Notes: a model not told the origin generated them from the sequence alone. 64,000 nt of DNA from Pelosinus sp. (GCA_021372375.1 JAJFUN010000078.1:40421-104420); one strand, 5' to 3'. Positions 43,559 to 53,374 are shown, counted from the stretch's first letter. Program-made: numbers and translations.

Positions 43559-45985
43559 TTAAAACTTTCTTGCAAAGCTTGCTGAAAATATATTTTCCTT
43601 AATATTCTTGCCAATTGTTCCATTATATCCAATCTTAAAGGTATCGTGATTTTTGCCGTTCCAACAATAGGCAGCCTCAGTAACCCCAAGGACATCATCT
43701 TCAGAAACGCTCCCCGGCATGCTTGTATTAATCATGCGCATAGACAAATCATCTGCGGCCAACTTGTATTTAATACCCAAGCCGACTATCAGCTTCCCGG
43801 CTCCAGAGTGCGAACTTATCCCATGCGTCCATTTCGCCATAGCTGAAGCATATGTTGCGTTATAAACTCCACCCATTTCCATAGTATAACCATTCAATGC
43901 AGTTCCCATCGCTGTCCAATTGGCATTGGGCGTTCCCTGGAAATGGAGCGTAGACAGACCAAAGCTTGACTGTAAATTGTCGGTTTTATTAATTGATACC
44001 TTGTTGCCTAGCATCAGGGAAGCATACACTCCGTCCGCATCATTTGAAGATTTACCCTGCAAAGTCGTTCCTGTATAGTTTACACTGTAATTATTTGCGC
44101 CACTATTGGAGAAATAGGTGAATTGTCCTTCCACATACTCCTGATCTTGTGGAGAATACGAAAAATGCAGGCCGCCCATACCGCTATGGATATAACCGTT
44201 GCCATTATAAATCCCGCCATCCGCATTACCCTTGGCATAGACTGCGTGGACACCGCCACTAATCTTAGCGCCAAGTTTCCAGTCCGCTCCACCTATAAAA
44301 CCATGTACTAGACTGCTCATACCGTTATCGCGCCATAAATGGCCCCCATACGGCATAAAGAACCACTGCTGTTCATCCTGAGCCCGGTTATTTTTATCAA
44401 GAACCCTCTCCACTTCATTCATGCCACTGCGCACGAAATCAATCTGATTCATCGCCGCAGCCGCAACCATTTTTTGGTCTGCTGCAACATTATTAACTGT
44501 ATTGATAGCGGCTTTTTCATTACTGACACTGACTGTCAAAAATTCCGGCAGTTCGGTACTATACTGAATTTTATCAAAATTTTTGATTGTCAGCGCATTT
44601 GCTGCATCTGAAAACTCAATATTATTAATCAGTGCAGCCTGGCTTACGCTATAGGCTGTGCCCGCCGTATAACCTTGCGCCGGACGTAAGATAAGCTCGG
44701 CATTGGAAAAATCCAGTGTTGCCTTTCTTGCGGCAAAAAGATCCTTCGTTGTGGCAAAATCCCTCAAGGTTGTTGCCCATTTACCGATACTTACATTGAC
44801 ATTACAATCGCTTGTACGCATCGAATACATTGTATTAACACCAAGCTCGGCGCTAAGTGTCTGATTGTTATTAGAACCATTTGCCGTAACATCACTTGAT
44901 ACGTTAATAATACCAGTGTTATTCACATAACGCTTTGCAGTTGTCGGCTTAACTCCCACAAAACACATGCCATTCGCTGCACTATAGGCATCTGTCCCCG
45001 CGGTACTTTGAATCGCTGCATTGATTATGCCATAGTTATAATAATAAGCATCACTTGGAACTGAACTGTTTTCCCCAATCCCATAGGCATCGGCCGTAAG
45101 AGGTGTTAATACACCTATTTGCTTGGTCGCGGAAAGCCCATATGAAATAACCGTTAGCGCGCCGTTATTAATAACGGTACAGCCTCCATTTTCCGCCATG
45201 CCATAAGTGGCGCCTCCGCTCCTATTATAGATTGTACCATTGTTTGTAAGCACGCTGCCGCCTTTAGTCGTTGCGAGCCCTCGCGACATATAGGATTTAT
45301 CTACATCAATGTACAGAAGGCCATTATTGGTTATCGTAAGGCCGCTATGGGACGAAGTCATCCCTCGTACGTTTGCTCCGTTACTGCCATTCCCCAATAC
45401 CTTGATTGTCCCGTTATTAATCATGGTAGAATTATCATAAACGTACATTGGATGCGAAAAGATACCATACTCATCATAACTAGAATTTTCATCAAAATAC
45501 ATATTTATGGAGCCGTTATTGATCAGAGTAGAGTTATTCCCCGCAATCATGCCCCAGCCCATGATGTTGTCATATGTCTTTGACGAATCAGAAGCCGTAT
45601 CCAAAACATTTTTGTTATTTTCCACAATGTCTTTAAAGTGCATATTAATGGTACCATTGTTGGTAAGAGTAACATAATCTCCCGGAACCATGCGACTAGT
45701 ATTAGTTGAATCCGTTACAAGCGATGCCATACCATAAAAGCACAAATTTAGGTTTTCCAACCCGCCGGGAAAATCCTCCTTTTTATATTTAAAAGTACTA
45801 TCTCCATTTGACGTAATACCATTTGTATTTATGATGCCGTTGTTGACCGCAGTCACCGTACTTGATGCCGTACCAGTGCCTACCGTAACTTCATTTGCGG
45901 CTTTTGCATAAAACGGATACCCCATAATCAGCGAGGATGCCATATATGCAGATATGATTTTCTTTGTCAACAAATCCTTTTTCAT
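43559..45985 (-). CDS. Autotransporter with C-terminal beta-barrel
   Basis: Surface protein of the type V secretion class, 808 residues. A signal peptide (KKIISAYMASSLIMGYPFYA, cleaved after AKA) is followed by a passenger with at least eight beta-helix-like repeats of the form INNGTI or TNNGTI followed by hydrophobic residues. From about residue 540 a beta-barrel begins with EQQWFFMPYGGHLWRDNG and ends SFARKF, the terminal phenylalanine being the outer-membrane signature. GGAAGGAG precedes the ATG at 45985. Its ATG overlaps the stop of the DUF1566 gene, so it is translationally coupled. It shows that the host has an outer membrane. Confidence 0.9.
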   Translation of the reverse strand: MKKDLLTKKIISAYMASSLIMGYPFYAKAANEVTVGTGTASSTVTAVNNGIINTNGITSNGDSTFKYKKEDFPGGLENLNLCFYGMASLVTDSTNTSRMVPGDYVTLTNNGTINMHFKDIVENNKNVLDTASDSSKTYDNIMGWGMIAGNNSTLINNGSINMYFDENSSYDEYGIFSHPMYVYDNSTMINNGTIKVLGNGSNGANVRGMTSSHSGLTITNNGLLYIDVDKSYMSRGLATTKGGSVLTNNGTIYNRSGGATYGMAENGGCTVINNGALTVISYGLSATKQIGVLTPLTADAYGIGENSSVPSDAYYYNYGIINAAIQSTAGTDAYSAANGMCFVGVKPTTAKRYVNNTGIINVSSDVTANGSNNNQTLSAELGVNTMYSMRTSDCNVNVSIGKWATTLRDFATTKDLFAARKATLDFSNAELILRPAQGYTAGTAYSVSQAALINNIEFSDAANALTIKNFDKIQYSTELPEFLTVSVSNEKAAINTVNNVAADQKMVAAAAMNQIDFVRSGMNEVERVLDKNNRAQDEQQWFFMPYGGHLWRDNGMSSLVHGFIGGADWKLGAKISGGVHAVYAKGNADGGIYNGNGYIHSGMGGLHFSYSPQDQEYVEGQFTYFSNSGANNYSVNYTGTTLQGKSSNDADGVYASLMLGNKVSINKTDNLQSSFGLSTLHFQGTPNANWTAMGTALNGYTMEMGGVYNATYASAMAKWTHGISSHSGAGKLIVGLGIKYKLAADDLSMRMINTSMPGSVSEDDVLGVTEAAYCWNGKNHDTFKIGYNGTIGKNIKENIFSASFARKF

Positions 45986-47736
45986 ACTACTCCTTCCCTG
46001 GGGATACACTTCTTAACTGCTTTAACACGATATTTTCCGTTTAGACGATCTGCATAATATCCGTCGTAAGCAAACCTAATATTAACCCCCCAGTTAAACA
46101 TTCCGTTAAACGTTTCCTGTGCCAAAAGAAACATCCCTGGCCCGTCATAAATATCCGGAAACAGCGTTTTATCATACCACTGTCCCGCTGGCTCTGTTCG
46201 CCGGATAATTGTCGATAATTCTTTCAGAGCCGGAATGCGCCAACCAGTCTGCCCGGCAATCACTTTATGCGCAAAATAATTTTCGGCTTCCTCAACGGAC
46301 AAAAGGGGCAGCTCTTCCTGCAGCCACATCAAATTTGTATATTGATCAATTACACAGCCACTTTCTACTATATAACGCTGGCTTCCTTTATCCGAAAGAT
46401 TCACATAACCACCACATACTGCAATACAGCCGCATTTTTGCATCTGCTGTAAGGGAACTGCACAGCCATAACCAAAGTAAATTGCCCAGGTACGCGCGTC
46501 CTCAAATAACGGATGTTCCTCACCTGTCCAATAAAAAGCAGGCTGTATATACGAATCAAAGGCATCAAAAGCTGCTGGCACTTTTCCATTGTAATTTACA
46601 ATAAAGCGCAGCTCGTCAACAGAAGGAAGCCGCCAATTATTATAGCCGCCAAAATACTCTTTATTGAGTTCCTTGATATGCTCTTTGGCCTCCTCATACG
46701 TAAACTGCTTTATCGCTGAAGGCTTTTCATAAATGAGACCTGTATACATATCCCAAACGTAGAAATTTGTTTCTCCGAATGAATAGGCTGCCTCTTCTGG
46801 AACAACATCCACAACCATTCCTTCGGCTGAAAACTTTTCTTGCTGCCCGCTGGACGGCATTTGAAATACACCCTGATTTTCATCAAGCGTACGCACCAAA
46901 CGATAACAAAGCGGCATGTCCTTTTCGGCATAATAGCCATCATAGCCAAAATTAAAATTTGTCACCCATACGTAGGTATCTTGAAATAAGTTAGCTGTTA
47001 TATGCTGCAGGATTGGAGGCTTTAGTACATCATGTTCGAAAAATTCATCAAAATACCAGTTTTGATTTGCATAGCTTTCATCAAAAATTGAATTTAGTTC
47101 ATGCATCGTCGGCAAGCGCCAATCATCAAACCCGGCAAACTCATAATCTTTCAGCATTTTCTGCACATCATTATAGCTCTTTCGTTCATTTTGCTTTTTC
47201 TGCCACATAAGGCGCAATACCTTATCTGTGACTGTTCCATCACCATTATCGATAAACCGCTCTCGCTCTACACCGCCAAGCTTCTTTTCACCCCGAACAG
47301 CCAGCCCATAGCTTTGTAATGATTTGTTCTTTGTTGTTGCCCCGCCTAAGTTGAAGTTTATGACCCAGCCACAATCCGTCCTTATTCCATAGCTCTGACC
47401 ACACCAGTAATCATCGGGCACAATTCCTTCAAATACATTTTGGGCGAAGGCTGGCGCAATTTTTTTATAGCTTATTAAGGAGCGCAGTTCATTTTTATCT
47501 GGAACGCGCCAGTCATTGTATCCCCCGTAAAAATCCTCATTTAACCGCCCAATATAGTCGGTAGTAAATTCTTCCCAGCTCATCTTGCGCTGATAAAAAT
47601 TAAAAGTCCCCGAAATAAAAGATTTCGCTTCCCAATAAAGCCCACTTTGCCTATCAAAAATAGCTTTGACCTCATCCCGGCATATTTTTGCTGAAGTTAA
47701 TACCTCCCGCCGTGCATTGCATTTCTCATAATGCAT
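45982..47736 (-). CDS. Four-repeat DUF1566 protein
   Basis: A 584-residue protein built from four DUF1566-type repeats, each ending in a W-R-x-P core: GGYNDWRVPDKNELRSLISY, GFDDWRLPTMHELNSIFD, GGYNNWRLPSVDELRFIVNY and TGWRIPALKELSTI. Each repeat begins with a strand such as GLYWEAK, LRLMWQKK, GLIYEKP or NLMWLQEE. No signal peptide is seen: the N-terminus is MHYEKCNARREVLTSAKICR. DUF1566 is a C-lectin-like fold domain usually exported, so a cytoplasmic form is unusual. Cupin lies 14 bases upstream and the autotransporter overlaps downstream. Its function is unknown. Confidence 0.8.
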   Translation of the reverse strand: MHYEKCNARREVLTSAKICRDEVKAIFDRQSGLYWEAKSFISGTFNFYQRKMSWEEFTTDYIGRLNEDFYGGYNDWRVPDKNELRSLISYKKIAPAFAQNVFEGIVPDDYWCGQSYGIRTDCGWVINFNLGGATTKNKSLQSYGLAVRGEKKLGGVERERFIDNGDGTVTDKVLRLMWQKKQNERKSYNDVQKMLKDYEFAGFDDWRLPTMHELNSIFDESYANQNWYFDEFFEHDVLKPPILQHITANLFQDTYVWVTNFNFGYDGYYAEKDMPLCYRLVRTLDENQGVFQMPSSGQQEKFSAEGMVVDVVPEEAAYSFGETNFYVWDMYTGLIYEKPSAIKQFTYEEAKEHIKELNKEYFGGYNNWRLPSVDELRFIVNYNGKVPAAFDAFDSYIQPAFYWTGEEHPLFEDARTWAIYFGYGCAVPLQQMQKCGCIAVCGGYVNLSDKGSQRYIVESGCVIDQYTNLMWLQEELPLLSVEEAENYFAHKVIAGQTGWRIPALKELSTIIRRTEPAGQWYDKTLFPDIYDGPGMFLLAQETFNGMFNWGVNIRFAYDGYYADRLNGKYRVKAVKKCIPREGVV

Positions 47737-47750
47737 ACAAATCCCTCTCT

Positions 47751-48086
47751 TTACGCTTCCCTTCCATCAGGAATTGGGCTTTTAATTGGATAAAATACAT
47801 CTATCGCTTCGGTATCACCTATTGACACAAAAGAGTGTTCGACGTTAGACGGGATAAAATAAGCGTCTCCCTGACCAATCTCAAATTTTTTATCCTCCAT
47901 CTCAATAACAAATCCGCCTTTAAGCACGTAACCGAATTGTTCTGATTCATGACTGTGCTTCGCAACGACTTTGCCTGCTGCCATATTCCAATGAAACACG
48001 TTCATACGCTCACCTTTGCCAAGATATTGAAAAAACACCCCTGGATTAATTTCCTTTTTTTCAATTTCCTGATGATAAATCATCAT
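47751..48086 (-). CDS. Cupin-domain protein
   Basis: A 111-residue single cupin. Metal-binding motif 1 is visible as VAKHSHESEQFGYVLKGGFV and motif 2 as GDAYFIPSNVEHSFVSIGD. Start MMIYHQE overlaps the tautomerase stop (ATGATG). Small cupins of this form are isomerases, dioxygenases or sensors; the substrate is not known. It lies in the array between a tautomerase and the DUF1566 protein, so it may act on a related metabolite. Confidence 0.87.
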   Translation of the reverse strand: MMIYHQEIEKKEINPGVFFQYLGKGERMNVFHWNMAAGKVVAKHSHESEQFGYVLKGGFVIEMEDKKFEIGQGDAYFIPSNVEHSFVSIGDTEAIDVFYPIKSPIPDGREA

Positions 48087-48355
48087 TTTGTATTCATCTC
48101 CCCATCTACGCTAGCTGCATGTGAAACTTTGCTCCACGCCGCTTCGTTAAATTTTCCCTTAGCCCGCTGAGGAGGCTTATCAGAAAACATGATTCCGCCT
48201 GTTCCGACTTCATTTAATTGGTATCCATCAAAGAATATGTATACTCTATCCTGTGGAACATTGGTAAGTTCCGAGAAAATACGGACAAATTCCTTAGCAA
48301 TAACCTGCTTTTGGCTTTCGGCTAATTCAATAGACTGAATGGTAATTGCTGGCAT
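48083..48355 (-). CDS. Tautomerase family protein
   Basis: A 90-residue member of the 4-oxalocrotonate tautomerase/MIF superfamily. The catalytic N-terminal proline follows the initiator (M-P-A-I-T-I). Family features are KQVIAKEFVRIFSELTNVPQ, then VYIFFDGYQLNEVGTGG. The length is longer than short 4-OT enzymes (62 residues) and nearer to the malonate-semialdehyde decarboxylase or MIF-like forms. Terminates in an overlap with the cupin gene. Start GGGGGA site 5-10 bases upstream. The substrate is unknown. Confidence 0.85.
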   Translation of the reverse strand: MPAITIQSIELAESQKQVIAKEFVRIFSELTNVPQDRVYIFFDGYQLNEVGTGGIMFSDKPPQRAKGKFNEAAWSKVSHAASVDGEMNTK

Positions 48356-48369
48356 ATGTAATTTCCCCC

Positions 48370-50451
48370 TTAAAAATTAGTACTGCAAACGATAACTGAA
48401 CGAGCCCCTAAAATAAACTGCTGCTCCGGATTTAAAGAAACCGGCTTTGTATAAAATGCTTGATTACCGAGATCGGTATTTACGACAATTTTCCAGTGAC
48501 AATTCTCTGGTAATTGCGGCAGCCAAATACCATGGGACTCCCAATGAGCATTGATCCCAATATAAACAAAGTCATCCTTACCATCATTGGTCTTGCCGGC
48601 AAACATGACACCAATCACCCGATTTTCCGGTGAATAATCAAATTCCCAAGAATTCATACCATGTAAGCTCACCATGGAATAACCCGCCGGCACCCCTTGG
48701 GACATTTTTTGTAAAACAGGATGTATCTTACGAAAAGCAATCATTTTTTGGAAAAAAGTAAAAATTTCTTCATTTTTCTTGAGCATACTCCAATCAAGCC
48801 AAGAAATCTGATTATCCTGACAGTAGGGATTGTTGTTGCCATATTGTGTATTGCCAAATTCATCTCCCGCTAAAATCATGGGAGTGCCGATACTTGTGAG
48901 CAAAATAGCCGCCGCGTTCTTTATCATCTTGCGCCTGAGAAAATTTACATTTTCCTGATCACAGTCACCTTCAAAACCGCAATTCCAACTATGATCCTCG
49001 TCTCCGCCGTCTGTGCCGCCCCAGCCATTTCTTTCGTTATGCTTTTGGTTATAAGCGTAAAGATCCCACAGTGTAAACCCGTCATGACAAGTAATAAAAT
49101 TAATAGATGCACAGTCACCGCGCCAATACGGATTATAGATATCCTCCGAACCAGCAATACGTGCAGCAACCTCGCCGGCAAGACCAGGCTCTCCTTTTAA
49201 GAATTTCCGTATATCATCCCGGTATTTGCCGTTCCATTCCGCCCAGCGACCGTACGATGGGAAGCTGCCTACTTGATAAAGTCCGCCCGCATCCCAAGCT
49301 TCCGCAATAAGAATTGCATCACTGAGCAGAGGATCATAAGCCAAAGCTTCCAATAGCGGCGGATTGCTCATTGGCGAACCGTCCTGATTGCGTCCAAGAA
49401 TGGCTGCTAAATCAAATCGAAAACCATCTACATGATACTCGGCAACCCAATAGCGTAAGCAGTTCAAAATCATATTGCGAACAATGGAGTGATTACAGTT
49501 CAGCGTATTGCCGCAGCCGCTAAAATTGTAATAATACCCATCCGGTGTCAAAATATAATAGGTTTTATTATCAATGCCCTTAAAAGAAATATAAGGACCG
49601 TTCTCATTTCCTTCCGCTGTATGATTAAATACTACATCCAAGATGATCTTGATATTATTCTTGTGTAGTTCTTTTACCAGATTTTTAAATTCGTCAATTT
49701 GCATGGAGTATCTGCCACTGGCGGCATACCCAGCCTTTGGTGCAAAAAACGCCACCGTGCTATAGCCCCAATAATTATACAACATAGTTCCTTCTTCATT
49801 TTTGCGGCAGCCCTCAAACTCATCAAATTCAAAAATCGGCAAAAGCTCAATTGCCGTAATGCCCAGTTTTTTTAGATAGGGAATTTTCTCTCTGAGACCG
49901 GCATAGGTTCCTTTGTATTTGACACCTGAAGACTCATCTTTGGTAAAACCACGCACATGCGCCTCATAGATAATAAGCTCGTTATGGGGTGTCTTAAGAG
50001 GCTGGTCGCCTTCCCAGTCAAAATCATCGAGTGATACCTTCGACCGATATTGGAAGGGATTCGACCAATCCGGCTCCTCTCCCCATACATTTCGGCCGGA
50101 AAGCAGCTTAGCGTATGGGTCTAAGAGGCACTTGTCATGGTCGTAGACATCGCCGCGAGCAAAATCATATGCTCCGTCAATATAAAAACCATATTCGAGA
50201 TTTTCATAGTCAAGATCAAAGACAATCATAGCAAATACATTGCCTATACGATAACTTGGCGGAAAAGGAATGACGGCAAACGGCTCCTTTTCATGATTTC
50301 TAAACAAAACCAATTCACATGATTTTGCTCCCGACGAATAGATGGAAAAATTCACGCCACCCGGCACAAGACATGAGCCATTTTGTAAAAATATTCCTGG
50401 TCTAATCTTATATTTGCCATACGTATCCGTAGGATTGGTATCAATTCGCAT
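48370..50451 (-). CDS. glgX: Glycogen debranching enzyme GlgX
   Basis: Glycoside hydrolase family 13 enzyme that hydrolyses alpha-1,6 branches of glycogen, 693 residues. An N-terminal CBM48 domain (PGGVNFSIYSSGAKSCELVL) precedes the catalytic barrel with LDVVFNHTAEGN, VDGFRFDLAAILGR (nucleophile Asp), ILIAEAWDAGGLYQVG (acid/base Glu) and FITCHDGFTLWDL. GlgX marks IFEFDEFEGCRKNEEG and GDEFGNTQYGNNNPYCQDN are visible. The start is at 50451 after TAAGGAGAGG; the longer frame overlaps the STAS gene. No other glycogen gene is nearby. The STAS gene directly before it suggests expression or activity is tied to the signalling system. Confidence 0.9.
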   Translation of the reverse strand: MRIDTNPTDTYGKYKIRPGIFLQNGSCLVPGGVNFSIYSSGAKSCELVLFRNHEKEPFAVIPFPPSYRIGNVFAMIVFDLDYENLEYGFYIDGAYDFARGDVYDHDKCLLDPYAKLLSGRNVWGEEPDWSNPFQYRSKVSLDDFDWEGDQPLKTPHNELIIYEAHVRGFTKDESSGVKYKGTYAGLREKIPYLKKLGITAIELLPIFEFDEFEGCRKNEEGTMLYNYWGYSTVAFFAPKAGYAASGRYSMQIDEFKNLVKELHKNNIKIILDVVFNHTAEGNENGPYISFKGIDNKTYYILTPDGYYYNFSGCGNTLNCNHSIVRNMILNCLRYWVAEYHVDGFRFDLAAILGRNQDGSPMSNPPLLEALAYDPLLSDAILIAEAWDAGGLYQVGSFPSYGRWAEWNGKYRDDIRKFLKGEPGLAGEVAARIAGSEDIYNPYWRGDCASINFITCHDGFTLWDLYAYNQKHNERNGWGGTDGGDEDHSWNCGFEGDCDQENVNFLRRKMIKNAAAILLTSIGTPMILAGDEFGNTQYGNNNPYCQDNQISWLDWSMLKKNEEIFTFFQKMIAFRKIHPVLQKMSQGVPAGYSMVSLHGMNSWEFDYSPENRVIGVMFAGKTNDGKDDFVYIGINAHWESHGIWLPQLPENCHWKIVVNTDLGNQAFYTKPVSLNPEQQFILGARSVIVCSTNF

Positions 50452-50464
50452 AAAATTCCTCTCC

Positions 50465-50803
50465 TTAGCGCAAGGCCTGTTTTGCATCTTCAATTGTAGG
50501 GACACATGTCAGCATCTTAATAAAACCAGTCATCTCAAAAACATCGATGACTTCTGCAATAGGTGCTGCAAAAACCAGCTTTATCCCTTTTGCCTTGGCA
50601 GTCTTAGCCATAATAAGCAAAGAGCGTAGACCTGAGCTTGATACATAGCTGCATTTTTCCATAAATATAATAGTAGGCTTAACTTCAAATAAGGACAAAA
50701 CTTCTTCCTTGGCTTGCTCCGACGTGGACACATCCAGCTGTCCGTCTAATGCAATAATTTTTATATCATCATTTTGTTCTACTGATACCTTCAACAAACT
50801 CAC
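50465..50803 (-). CDS. STAS-domain anti-sigma-antagonist protein
   Basis: A 112-residue SpoIIAA/RsbV-like antagonist. IIALDGQLDVSTSEQAKEEV and CSYVSSSGLRSLLIMAKTAK contain the serine of the phosphorylation loop, and VFEMTGFIKML the last helix. In classical systems such proteins, when dephosphorylated by a PP2C enzyme, bind the GHKL kinase and release its target. It lies three bases after the TPP-enzyme gene and thirteen before glgX. It is the second STAS protein of the array, and differs from the first in its loop (SSSG versus ASAG). Confidence 0.9.
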   Translation of the reverse strand: MSLLKVSVEQNDDIKIIALDGQLDVSTSEQAKEEVLSLFEVKPTIIFMEKCSYVSSSGLRSLLIMAKTAKAKGIKLVFAAPIAEVIDVFEMTGFIKMLTCVPTIEDAKQALR

Positions 50804-50806
50804 CTC

Positions 50807-52465
50807 TCAAGTTTTTGACATGCTAATTGGCGGATAAACTTCACCATCAACAATCGCATTAATAATACATGGTTTTTTTAGTTCCATTGCCTTTTTCAGC
50901 ACTGCTTCAAATTCAGCAATATTCCTGACCGTCCATCCCGCCGCCCCGCAAGCTTCGGCATACTTTTCATAATCCGGATTACAAATATCCATAAAGGCCT
51001 CTTCATGAAAGTTTGCCAGCAGGAATTTTTTTATAACGTTATACTCATTATTATTAAAAATAATATAAACAACCGGGATATTGTGTTTTACACAAGTCAA
51101 AAGTTCAAAACCGGCCATAAGGTAGCCGCCATCACCGCAAGCGCAAATGACAGGACGCTCAGGGTTTGCGCATTTTACGCCGATAGAACCATTTACATGG
51201 CTGGCCATTGGGCCGAAGCTGCCCGGATTTTGATACCATTGATTTTTAGTAAGCTGTAAATATGCACTTAGCCACAGCATATGTGCACCGGCATCGCCTA
51301 AAATAATAGCATTTTCTGGCAAATATTTTGACAAAACCTGTACAAGACGTCCCGGGTGGATTTTCCCATTACTAATGTCCGGCAATTTTTCATCGTGCCA
51401 TTTATTGGGGGTAAACAAATTCTCTGGTAAGGCGGATATCCCTTTCTGAGTTAAATAGTTCCGAAGCTTGTCTAATGCGTCCCTCGCGTCACTAATTAGG
51501 CGATAGTCACTTCTATATACCTTATCGATTTCATGCCGATCAATATTGATTTGGAAAAGCTTTTTCCCTTCCATAAGATTTTCCCGGAAGCCAAATGTAG
51601 CATTTTCCGCAAAAGAGTTTCCTACCGCCAGGACTGTTTTGGTCTGCAGAAAATATTCATTGGCACTCTTATCGCCGCTGCTGCCGAATACCCCCAGAGA
51701 AAATTCGCTATTTTCCGGCAGATAGCCTTTGGCATCCATTGTAGTAGCAAAAGGAATATGCCACTTCTCTACAAGCTCCATTAGAACGCTTTGTGCCTGG
51801 CTCCTGATACAACCATAGCCAATAAGGAGCAGCGGCTTATTTTCGGCTGAGAAGCTTTCAATAAAGCCGCGGTTAAACACCTCTGTCTGAGACTCGTCCG
51901 GATAAATCAGCGGTGTACCAATTTCTACTGCACGATAGAAAGGTACTTTCGCAATTGTTATATCCTTGGGAATATGAAGATGTACTGGTCCCGGACGCCC
52001 TTCAAACGCCGTATAGATTAATTCCTCCAGCACAGATACGGCATCCTTGGCATCCTCTAAAATCACAGACTTTTTCGTTGTGGCACTAAACATTGCCTGC
52101 GAATCAGGTGTGCGGGAAAGACCTGTAGATTCGTTCAAAGCGCCTTTGCCGCGCATAGGCCTTGAAGTATAGCCCGTGATAGCAAGCATCGGAATAGAGT
52201 CTGAATAGGCTACAGCTAATCCAGAGAATAGATTGAACGCGCCCGGACCGCCTGTTGCAAAGCATACGCCCAGCTTATCGGTATACATGGCGTATCCGGC
52301 GGCCATAAAGGAAGCCGCCTGTTCATTATTTATAATAATCGTATTAATCTTGGCAGATTTCTTGAGCGCCAGCAGCATGGAAGCGTTTACCTGTCCCGAA
52401 CCGCCAAATACATAATCAACTCCGATATCCTCTAAGACCTTTACAATAGTCTGATTGACGTCCAT
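50807..52465 (-). CDS. TPP-dependent enzyme, acetolactate-synthase-like
   Basis: A 552-residue thiamine-diphosphate enzyme. The catalytic glutamate lies in INNEQAASFMAAGYAMYTDK; the family segment VCFATGGPGAFNLFSGLAVA and the C-terminal TPP motif ICACGDGGYLMAGFELLTCV, then NNNEYNVI, are intact. The middle FAD/CoA-type domain shows LLIGYGCIRSQA. It resembles acetolactate synthase large subunits and related decarboxylases; no small subunit gene is adjacent, and it is not in an ilv operon. The real reaction is therefore unknown. It is three bases upstream of a STAS gene. Confidence 0.85.
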   Translation of the reverse strand: MDVNQTIVKVLEDIGVDYVFGGSGQVNASMLLALKKSAKINTIIINNEQAASFMAAGYAMYTDKLGVCFATGGPGAFNLFSGLAVAYSDSIPMLAITGYTSRPMRGKGALNESTGLSRTPDSQAMFSATTKKSVILEDAKDAVSVLEELIYTAFEGRPGPVHLHIPKDITIAKVPFYRAVEIGTPLIYPDESQTEVFNRGFIESFSAENKPLLLIGYGCIRSQAQSVLMELVEKWHIPFATTMDAKGYLPENSEFSLGVFGSSGDKSANEYFLQTKTVLAVGNSFAENATFGFRENLMEGKKLFQINIDRHEIDKVYRSDYRLISDARDALDKLRNYLTQKGISALPENLFTPNKWHDEKLPDISNGKIHPGRLVQVLSKYLPENAIILGDAGAHMLWLSAYLQLTKNQWYQNPGSFGPMASHVNGSIGVKCANPERPVICACGDGGYLMAGFELLTCVKHNIPVVYIIFNNNEYNVIKKFLLANFHEEAFMDICNPDYEKYAEACGAAGWTVRNIAEFEAVLKKAMELKKPCIINAIVDGEVYPPISMSKT

Positions 52466-52485
52466 TTAACCACCATCCTTATTTT

Positions 52486-52534
52486 GAAAAGGTTCCATGC
52501 CAAGCGATTATTTAGCTTTACATAGAACCTTTTC
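52486..52534 (-). promoter_or_regulatory. Hairpin between the DJ-1 and TPP-enzyme genes
   Basis: On the minus strand AGAAAAGGTTCTATG pairs with CATGGAACCTTTTC across a 20-base loop. The T-run afterwards is weak, so it may only attenuate transcription, or stabilise the ends of processed mRNA. Confidence 0.5.
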
Positions 52535-52550
52535 TGTAAAAAATCTTAAA

Positions 52551-53321
52551 TTATAAGCCTTTTGCCTTTAGAACTTCAACAATCTTCTCGCCATAACCAA
52601 TAGAGGATTCTACCGATGTACCGGTAACAAACGGCCAGTCATAAACGACACTCGGATTGTCGCGTGTAGCGGTAGCCTTAGCCACACATTCCCCGTTTGG
52701 TCCTACTGCATCGCGTGTAAGATCTTCAATCGGCCACAAAAAGCCTGGTGTAATAACGTCTGTCCCTTTATTATCGGGGGTCGCACCATAAAGCTCATAA
52801 GTTGTATCATAATCACCGTAGAAATCCCAAGCACGCGGATGAGCAGCAATCTTTTTGCCAAAAATAATACTCTTATAATCATTCTCAGGATCACGCAAGA
52901 ATACCAAAGTCGATGAGGCATAGCATAACCCACCTATAAGCTTGTTGGATTTATAAGCATCCAGAATGAGCTTATGCAGAAAAAAGTCATTGCTCATATC
53001 AATCATAGCACCCAAACCGCCAGTCAAAACAATGGCATCATAATCCTTCATAGCTGCGTCCTTGAATTTTATCGGATTAGCCCACTCGTCACCATCAACT
53101 AACTCTTTGATGCGATCGCATACTTCCTTGGGATTTGTATAAACCTGCTGTACCGGATCAAAAAAATTAGGATCTACGCTGATTTGCAGCGGCAGAGGCT
53201 TCTTACCAAACCGGGTTGCTAAAGTAAGCTCATGCCCTGCTTTCTTCAAAATGTCCCACGGTGCTTGCAGTTCCTCACCCCATGTGCCAAAGTTTGTTGC
53301 TGCTACCAATACCTTTGCCAT
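52551..53321 (-). CDS. DJ-1/PfpI family protein
   Basis: A 256-residue DJ-1 superfamily protein. KVLVAATNFGTWGEELQAPW opens the domain; DAIVLTGGLGAMID and the nucleophile elbow IGGLCYASSTLVFLRDPEND give the catalytic cysteine (C in LCYAS). It ends YGEKIVEVLKAKGL. This is an Hsp31-like larger member, possibly a glyoxalase III, deglycase or chaperone type; the specific activity cannot be told. It follows the GHKL-DJ-1 fusion gene and may have arisen from it or be its partner. Confidence 0.87.
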   Translation of the reverse strand: MAKVLVAATNFGTWGEELQAPWDILKKAGHELTLATRFGKKPLPLQISVDPNFFDPVQQVYTNPKEVCDRIKELVDGDEWANPIKFKDAAMKDYDAIVLTGGLGAMIDMSNDFFLHKLILDAYKSNKLIGGLCYASSTLVFLRDPENDYKSIIFGKKIAAHPRAWDFYGDYDTTYELYGATPDNKGTDVITPGFLWPIEDLTRDAVGPNGECVAKATATRDNPSVVYDWPFVTGTSVESSIGYGEKIVEVLKAKGL

Positions 53322-53374
53322 CTTAAAATCCCCCTCATTTTATGTTTATAAAATTCTCCAAACGGAGATATTAC

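Noticed and set aside
50807..52465. Assigning the TPP enzyme as IlvB
   Set aside because: No regulatory subunit or ilv genes are adjacent and the context is a signalling array; only the superfamily is safe.
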